From BAIKAL-G1 sp943370385 (GTDB lineage Bacteria; Cyanobacteriota; Cyanobacteriia; PCC-6307; Cyanobiaceae), in the NCBI GenBank assembly GCA_943370385.1, contig CALRQT020000001.1, forward strand, positions 1 to 64,000: a stretch of 64,000 bases of DNA. Reading direction: 5' to 3'. Of the stretch, positions 60,210 to 64,000 are shown piece after piece. A model generated the notes under the pieces. The model had not been told where the DNA came from and did not search any database. It saw only the letters and a program-made list of their open reading frames with translations. How positions within the stretch are numbered: position 1 is the first letter of the stretch; every line of letters starts with the position of its first letter. The position numbers and the translations under genes were made by a program.

Positions 60210-60679
60210 AAAGGTGCGTTTTGTGATTATTTATGACGCATTTCCACGTTACCATTTCGCAGCCTGTGTTGGCCGTCCGTCTAATTTTATTATCTTTTTT
60301 TGCTCCCCATGACACCGGAGGCCCTTTATTGGTGGTATTCTTGTACTATTAGTTTGTCCAGCGATTAACCGCCCCCGCCTAGCCCATGCGCCCTCTAGGA
60401 CTCAGCAAAAGGTTGATGCGCCTGTGATGTTTGGCTAGGGTCTCCTGAAATCCTTTAGCGGAGAGGCTCTCTCTTCCCTCCGGCAACATGGACCATTGGG
60501 TCAACCTTGTCTTGATCGATTGGGGCTCTGTCTGACAGCCAGGACCAGGGTCTACTGAACGTCGTGGTCAGGGTCGAAGTTGCCCAGCTCTTTAAAGAGT
60601 TGGGTTACTCAGCTGAAAGGGATTTGTCTAGCCTGGTGGCAGCTCACTTTGTCAACGAATGGCTCACTCCGAGGCGTTT
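60210..60679. other. AT-richer intergenic region upstream of the surface-protein operon
   Basis: No credible gene. The first 130 nt are AT-rich (minus strand contains gataataaaattagac and several A/T runs) and probably hold the promoter of the TIGR03032-giant operon. A short open stretch at about 60571-60660 (ELGYSAERDLSSLVAAHFV) just before the IS3-like relic might be a transposase leftover, but I cannot place it. Confidence 0.45.
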
Positions 60680-60930
60680 CGTCCAATCGCCTACCTTGCC
60701 GAGGGGCATTCCGTCTCCTGGCAATGTCGGCAGCTAGGCGTGGTTCGAAGTGTTGTTTGCGCTTGCGAGAGCGGCACTCAGGGCCTTTATTGCGTTCGGC
60801 CTAGAAATCTGTGATTAAGGCTGATATCGCTCTTGTGTTCCAGGAGCATCGCAGTATCTATGAAACCCCGTAGATTCAGTTGGAGCTACTGTTCACTGCC
60901 CAATTTGTCGTCCGCCATCGGCTCGCCCGA
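60680..60930 (+). pseudogene. IS3-family transposase (OrfB) relic
   Basis: Broken pieces resemble the start of IS3-type OrfB: IAYLAEGHSVSWQCRQLGVV continuing into RS, comparable to the CxxLGVSRSxYYxW segment. After a frameshift, IALVFQEHRSIYETP followed by a stop and IQLEL compares with IxxIHxxSRGTYGSPRIHAEL. Further downstream (to about 61070) only faint traces remain, such as FTDQGG at about 61039 in place of HSDQGS. No DDE catalytic core can be read and no terminal inverted repeats were found. Confidence 0.55.
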
Positions 60931-61310
60931 CCCCATCCGCCAGCCCCAGCCCTTTGGTCAAGACCCACCATCCTTGCGGGCCCTCAACCGCCCCCTTGGG
61001 TCTTGGCAGGTGGAACGGGAGTAACGGCTCCCATTCACTGATCAAGGCGGCTAGTGCGGAATGACTGATGACGTCGCCCTGGCTTTTGGTTTTGCACCAT
61101 TATCAGCGTGTCAGCCCGTGGCTGTCGTTGGTTTTGCTTTGTGGTTGAGAGATCCTTCTCAACTGTCAAGCTTGAGTTCGAACGCGATCAGGAACAGGTT
61201 TTCTGACTTAACTCCATCAGCTGCACTTTGTGCATACATCTAGGGCCGACTTTTGATTCTAGTTTGGATCGCTTTTGTATACTGATAGATGGCCTAGGCC
61301 TGATCGCCTA

Positions 61311-61532
61311 CTAGTATTTGTGTATGGCTGCCCTTCCACTCTTCCCTGTTGATTCATGATTACTGGGCCTGCATCGATCAGCTGGACAGTTCTTAGGCGA
61401 TAAACTTTTTGTCTGGAAGGTCATATGATGTCTGTGCTGATGCCAGGTAATGGCGGCTTCTAGTTCCTCGATCGTGCAGCAATAAACTATGTCTGGTGAC
61501 TCCCCGTAGTGATTGAAATCATTGAATGGCAT
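61311..61532 (-). pseudogene. Integrase-core transposase C-terminal fragment (relic)
   Basis: A 73-codon open stretch with FNHYGESPDIVYCCTIEELE followed by AAITWHQHRHHMTFQ. This looks like the last helix region of rve-core transposases (LEELEAAIxxWxxHYNxxRxH in IS481/IS3 elements), then garbled sequence. There is no start region or catalytic triad. The area 60930-61310 and 61533-61705 has no other recognisable content. Confidence 0.4.
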
Positions 61533-61705
61533 TGCCTACCTGCCCACTGATACAGGTAGACGCGTGGCTTGCTCCCCCATGCCTGCGGACCGATCGCTGC
61601 CTATGACGACGCCCGCGACACCGGTTTGAGGTTTTTCTCGTTGCCGGCTGTTCAGCCCAACAGCCCACCCAGGCAGGATCCGCGCCAGCAGCTGCACCGA
61701 AGCGT

Positions 61706-63031
61706 TCAACCCTTGCCGACTCCGCCGGGGGGTTGTTGTTGCGCCTGCAGCCGCCGCTCCAACAGCAGCAGCCCCACCACCGTGGTGCCACTCACCATCA
61801 GCACCAGGGCCGAAAACTGCACGCCATTGATCACCCCCGCCGCTAGGGCCGTGCTGGCGAACACCAACCCCGGCAAACCGCGGGGCATCAGCCCGTAGAT
61901 CACCTGCCAGCGGTCGATGCCGGCGCGCCGATCGTTGGCGCTCACCCCGAAGCCGCAGAGCAGCTTCGCCACCACCGCCAGCGCTAGCAGAAACAGGGCT
62001 AGCCCCCAGGCCTGGCTCTGCAGCAGGGTGCCCACCTGGATGCGCATTCCCACGCTGATGAAGTAGAGCGGCAGGAACACGCCCGAGAGCACTGTCAGCA
62101 ACCCCCCCAGGCCTTGGCTCTCAGGGTTGAGACGGTTGAACAGCACGCCGCCCCACAGGGCCCCCAGCAGGGACGTGATGCCACTCGCTTCCCCCATCCA
62201 GGCCGATCCGATCAGCAGGATGAGCACCGTCAGGGGGCTGTTGGGGGCTGGGCCCCCGCGCCGGCGCCAGAGGCCCGCCAGCACGAGGCTGGCCGCGGCA
62301 GCCCCCAGGCCCAGAACCATGCCAGCCCATCCCGGTCCCCTGCTCCAGTTGCTGCCCCCCAGGGCCACCGAGAGGCTCAACAGGCCGATGGCGGGCAGGT
62401 CATCAAGGACGGAGACCCCCACCAGTAACCGGCCCGAGGGGGTGTGCATGGCGCCCCGTTGGGCCAGGAGCTGCAGGGTGACCCCCGTGCCCGTAGCGGC
62501 CACGCAGGCCAGGCAGAGCAGCGCCGTGGCTGGGGCCATGCCGAAGCCGAGCGTCAGCGGCCAGTAGCCCAGCAGCGGTGCCAGGCAGCTCAGGGCCACC
62601 AGCCGCAGGATCGTGCCGCGCCGGGAGAGCAGCAGATCGCCGCGCACCTCCAGGCCCACCTGGAAGAACAGGGCCAATACCCCCAGTTCCGTGAGGCCGC
62701 TCAGCGGTTTGATGGCGGCGAAGGGCAGCACGCTGTTGCCCAGCCCAAAGCCGATCACGAGCTCCACCACGATCGCCGGCACCGCCCAGCGGGCCAGCTT
62801 CCCCGCACTGATCCGGGCCAGGGCCAGCCCCACCAGCAGGATCAGCAGGGTGGTGAGAACGGTGGGTGATTGCAAGGTGCTGTTTCCGCCAGCTTCGAAG
62901 GCTGCTGCCCATTCTGTTGGCGGAAGGGCAAACCTGAATGGGTAGCGATTTCTTTCGGCGCGCCTGGTGGGCGCGGAGGTTCCGGTTGCGGTTGGATCGC
63001 CCAGAAGCGCTGGTTGCGCTCGATCAACCAC
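61706..63031 (-). CDS. Cation:proton antiporter, CPA2 (KefB/NapA-like) family
   Basis: Polytopic Na+/H+ or K+/H+ exchanger with about 11-13 hydrophobic segments. Seen: VLTTLLILLVGLALARISAG, LTELGVLALFFQVGLEV, and GVSVLDDLPAIGLLSLSVAL, with the acidic pair Asp-Asp of the transport site. Then come TSLLGALWGGVLFNRLNPES, FLPLYFISVGMRIQVGTLLQ and YGLMPRGLPGLVFASTALA. No RCK/TrkA-N domain is attached. The GTG at 63031 gives an N-terminal polar stretch of about 52 residues that is not family-like; a TTG at 62875 (LQSPTVLTTLL) may be the real start. Ion specificity cannot be told. Confidence 0.88.
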   Translation of the reverse strand: MVDRAQPALLGDPTATGTSAPTRRAERNRYPFRFALPPTEWAAAFEAGGNSTLQSPTVLTTLLILLVGLALARISAGKLARWAVPAIVVELVIGFGLGNSVLPFAAIKPLSGLTELGVLALFFQVGLEVRGDLLLSRRGTILRLVALSCLAPLLGYWPLTLGFGMAPATALLCLACVAATGTGVTLQLLAQRGAMHTPSGRLLVGVSVLDDLPAIGLLSLSVALGGSNWSRGPGWAGMVLGLGAAAASLVLAGLWRRRGGPAPNSPLTVLILLIGSAWMGEASGITSLLGALWGGVLFNRLNPESQGLGGLLTVLSGVFLPLYFISVGMRIQVGTLLQSQAWGLALFLLALAVVAKLLCGFGVSANDRRAGIDRWQVIYGLMPRGLPGLVFASTALAAGVINGVQFSALVLMVSGTTVVGLLLLERRLQAQQQPPGGVGKG

Positions 63032-63151
63032 CGATGGGATGGCACCGATAGTGGTGCGGGCTGTTCACCGAAAGATCTGCCCCAATTGTTTCAACGCGTC
63101 CCACCGATAGGCAGCGGCGCCCGTGGCATCGGCTTGGGGTTCTAGCCCTGT

Positions 63152-63645
63152 CGGCTGATCAGCGCCGCCCTGGTGTGGATGATGCCCCACGCCTTGGCGT
63201 GGACTTACGCCGGCTTCGTGCGCAGTCGCAATGTGCTCAACACCATGGAGATGAGCTTTGAAGATGGGCTTTGGAGATGAGCTTTGGTGATGGGCTTTGC
63301 GGCGGCCGTGGTTTGCAATCTCGTCTTGCAGCTCAAGAACCGCCTCGGCTTGGATGACACCCTGGATGTGCTCCTGGTCCCCGACGTCGCCGTCCTGCTG
63401 GGCACCCTGCTCACCGGGGTCTTGGCCCTGCAGGTCCTCAATCCGGCAGGTGCCGATGGCTTGATCACAGGCCGGTTTGGCCAGCTTTGGATCCAGATTC
63501 GGGCTGCCGGCTTCACCATTTTTGGGGTCGGTGTGGTCACCTATGCGGTGTTGAAGGCAATGTGTGCCTTCATGCCCATGAACCTCACCGACGCCCAGGA
63601 ACGCCAGGGCCTTTGCCACTATGGACTTCCTTCTTCCTGGATAGG
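63152..63645 (+). pseudogene. amt: Ammonium transporter (Amt) pseudogene with large internal deletion
   Basis: Two separate parts of an Amt channel lie side by side. The first, 63170-63280, reads LVWMMPHALAWTYAGFVRSR followed by NVLNTMEMSF and then a stop; this corresponds to the first helices (GLAFFYGGxVRSKNVLNTMMMS). The second, 63284-63640, reads MGFAAAVVCNLVLQLKNRLG, then LDDTLDVLLVPDVAVLLGTL and LTGVLALQVLNPAGADGLIT, through GRFGQLWIQIRAAGFTIFGV to DAQERQGL, i.e. the last helices and cytosolic tail. The central pore region, including the twin-His site, is missing. The joint carries a 26-nt tandem duplication and a frame change. The conserved HG after LDV is replaced by PDV. Confidence 0.85.
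63248..63299 (+). repeat. 26-nt tandem duplication at the Amt deletion joint
   Basis: Two adjacent 26-nt copies (63248-63273 and 63274-63299) begin gagatgagctttg and end gatgggctttg, differing only at two central bases (aa against gt). They sit exactly where the N-terminal Amt fragment gives way to the C-terminal one. Confidence 0.9.
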
Positions 63646-63650
63646 CCCCT

Positions 63651-64000
63651 ATGGCCGGCCGTGCTAGCTCCAGGCCCAGTCGGCACTGGAGCCGGCGGCT
63701 GGTAGCCCTGTTGGTCCCCCTGCTCCTGCTGGTGGGATCGCTGGCGGGGCCCCTCTGGGCTCGCACGGAGGGAGCCCAGATCCCTGGCCAACCGCTGGCG
63801 CTGCGCCAGGTGCCGGGGCCTAGCCCCCGCCAGACCATCGACAATTTTCTGGCTACTACCGCCCAGGCCCATCAACTGATTCACGGGGCCATTGACCAGG
63901 GCCGGGCGGATCCGGGCTGGTTCTATACCCCTGGGCAGCGGCACCAGGTCGAGCTGGGCCAGGGGCTGCTCGACCAGGCCACCGGGGCCCTCAACCTGAG
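63651..64000 (+). CDS. Probable MscS-type mechanosensitive channel, N-terminal part (3' truncated by window)
   Basis: Open from the ATG at 63651 to the window end without a stop. A basic N-terminus is followed by a signal/anchor helix LVALLVPLLLLVGSLAGPLW and an Ala/Arg junction. The segment SPRQTIDNFLATTAQAHQLI and GWFYTPGQRHQVELGQGLL resembles the periplasmic N-terminal part that precedes the membrane domain in many cyanobacterial MscS-like proteins. The channel domain itself lies outside the window, so this call rests on N-terminal resemblance only. Confidence 0.55.
   Translation, partial: MAGRASSRPSRHWSRRLVALLVPLLLLVGSLAGPLWARTEGAQIPGQPLALRQVPGPSPRQTIDNFLATTAQAHQLIHGAIDQGRADPGWFYTPGQRHQVELGQGLLDQATGALNL

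Noticed and set aside
60130..60315. Small minus-strand ORF upstream of the TIGR03032-like gene
   Set aside because: No family-like pattern and it overlaps the real start; more likely leader or promoter DNA.
60210..63150. Second copy of the tRNA-Arg 3' end as an island attR
   Set aside because: I searched by eye for ggttcgagtcccgccagccc-like sequence and found none, so the right edge of the island stays undefined.

Overview
This window comes from a GC-rich picocyanobacterium of the Synechococcus/Cyanobium type. PsaC, an NdhS-like NDH-1 subunit, an Ycf27/RpaB-like response regulator and a TPP riboswitch before thiC all point there. The gene order psaC-glmS opposite acpP-fabF-tkt, with thiC and its riboswitch alongside, is, as I recall, typical of this group. 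Short HIP1-type palindromes (GCGATCGC) occur here and there.

Layout. Positions 1-9.9 kb: the end of a group-2 sigma factor, mutY converging on tsaE, ahcY with a terminator, a DedA protein, ssb, an orphan substrate-binding lipoprotein, an RpaB-like regulator, lysS and a small conserved gene. Positions 9.9-14 kb (minus): a tight five-gene ergothioneine operon (egtB, egtD, two small accessory genes, a DUF218 protein). Diverging from it are cysK and a membrane-anchored kinase-like protein. Positions 17.4-22.1 kb: smpB, then a translationally coupled run ruvB-TPR-M20 hydrolase-small membrane protein, and a HEAT-repeat gene. Positions 22.1-33.6 kb: core metabolism and photosynthesis (TPP riboswitch-thiC, tkt, fabF, acpP, psaC, glmS, manC, rimM, ndhS, rnc). 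The RNase P RNA gene and tRNA-Arg(CCT) follow.

From tRNA-Arg to about 61.5 kb the character changes: lower GC, large intergenic debris and broken genes. Directly after the tRNA lie a decayed tyrosine integrase and a decayed exoprotein fragment. Then comes one 23.9 kb reading frame for a 7,967-residue surface-type protein, transcribed with a TIGR03032-like gene just upstream. Transposase relics close this part. It reads as an old tRNA-targeted genomic island whose mobility genes have died while its giant exoprotein stayed open.

The last 2.5 kb hold a cation/proton antiporter, an ammonium-transporter pseudogene with an internal deletion, and the start of a probable MscS-type channel gene.

The most novel element is the giant protein. 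It carries about 18-19 diverged 70-90 residue beta-rich repeats of a kind I cannot assign to a named family, next to ELWxxDGT repeats, Calx-beta modules, cadherin-like segments and a DUF4114-like C-terminus. It has no visible signal peptide and no RTX nonapeptide repeats.
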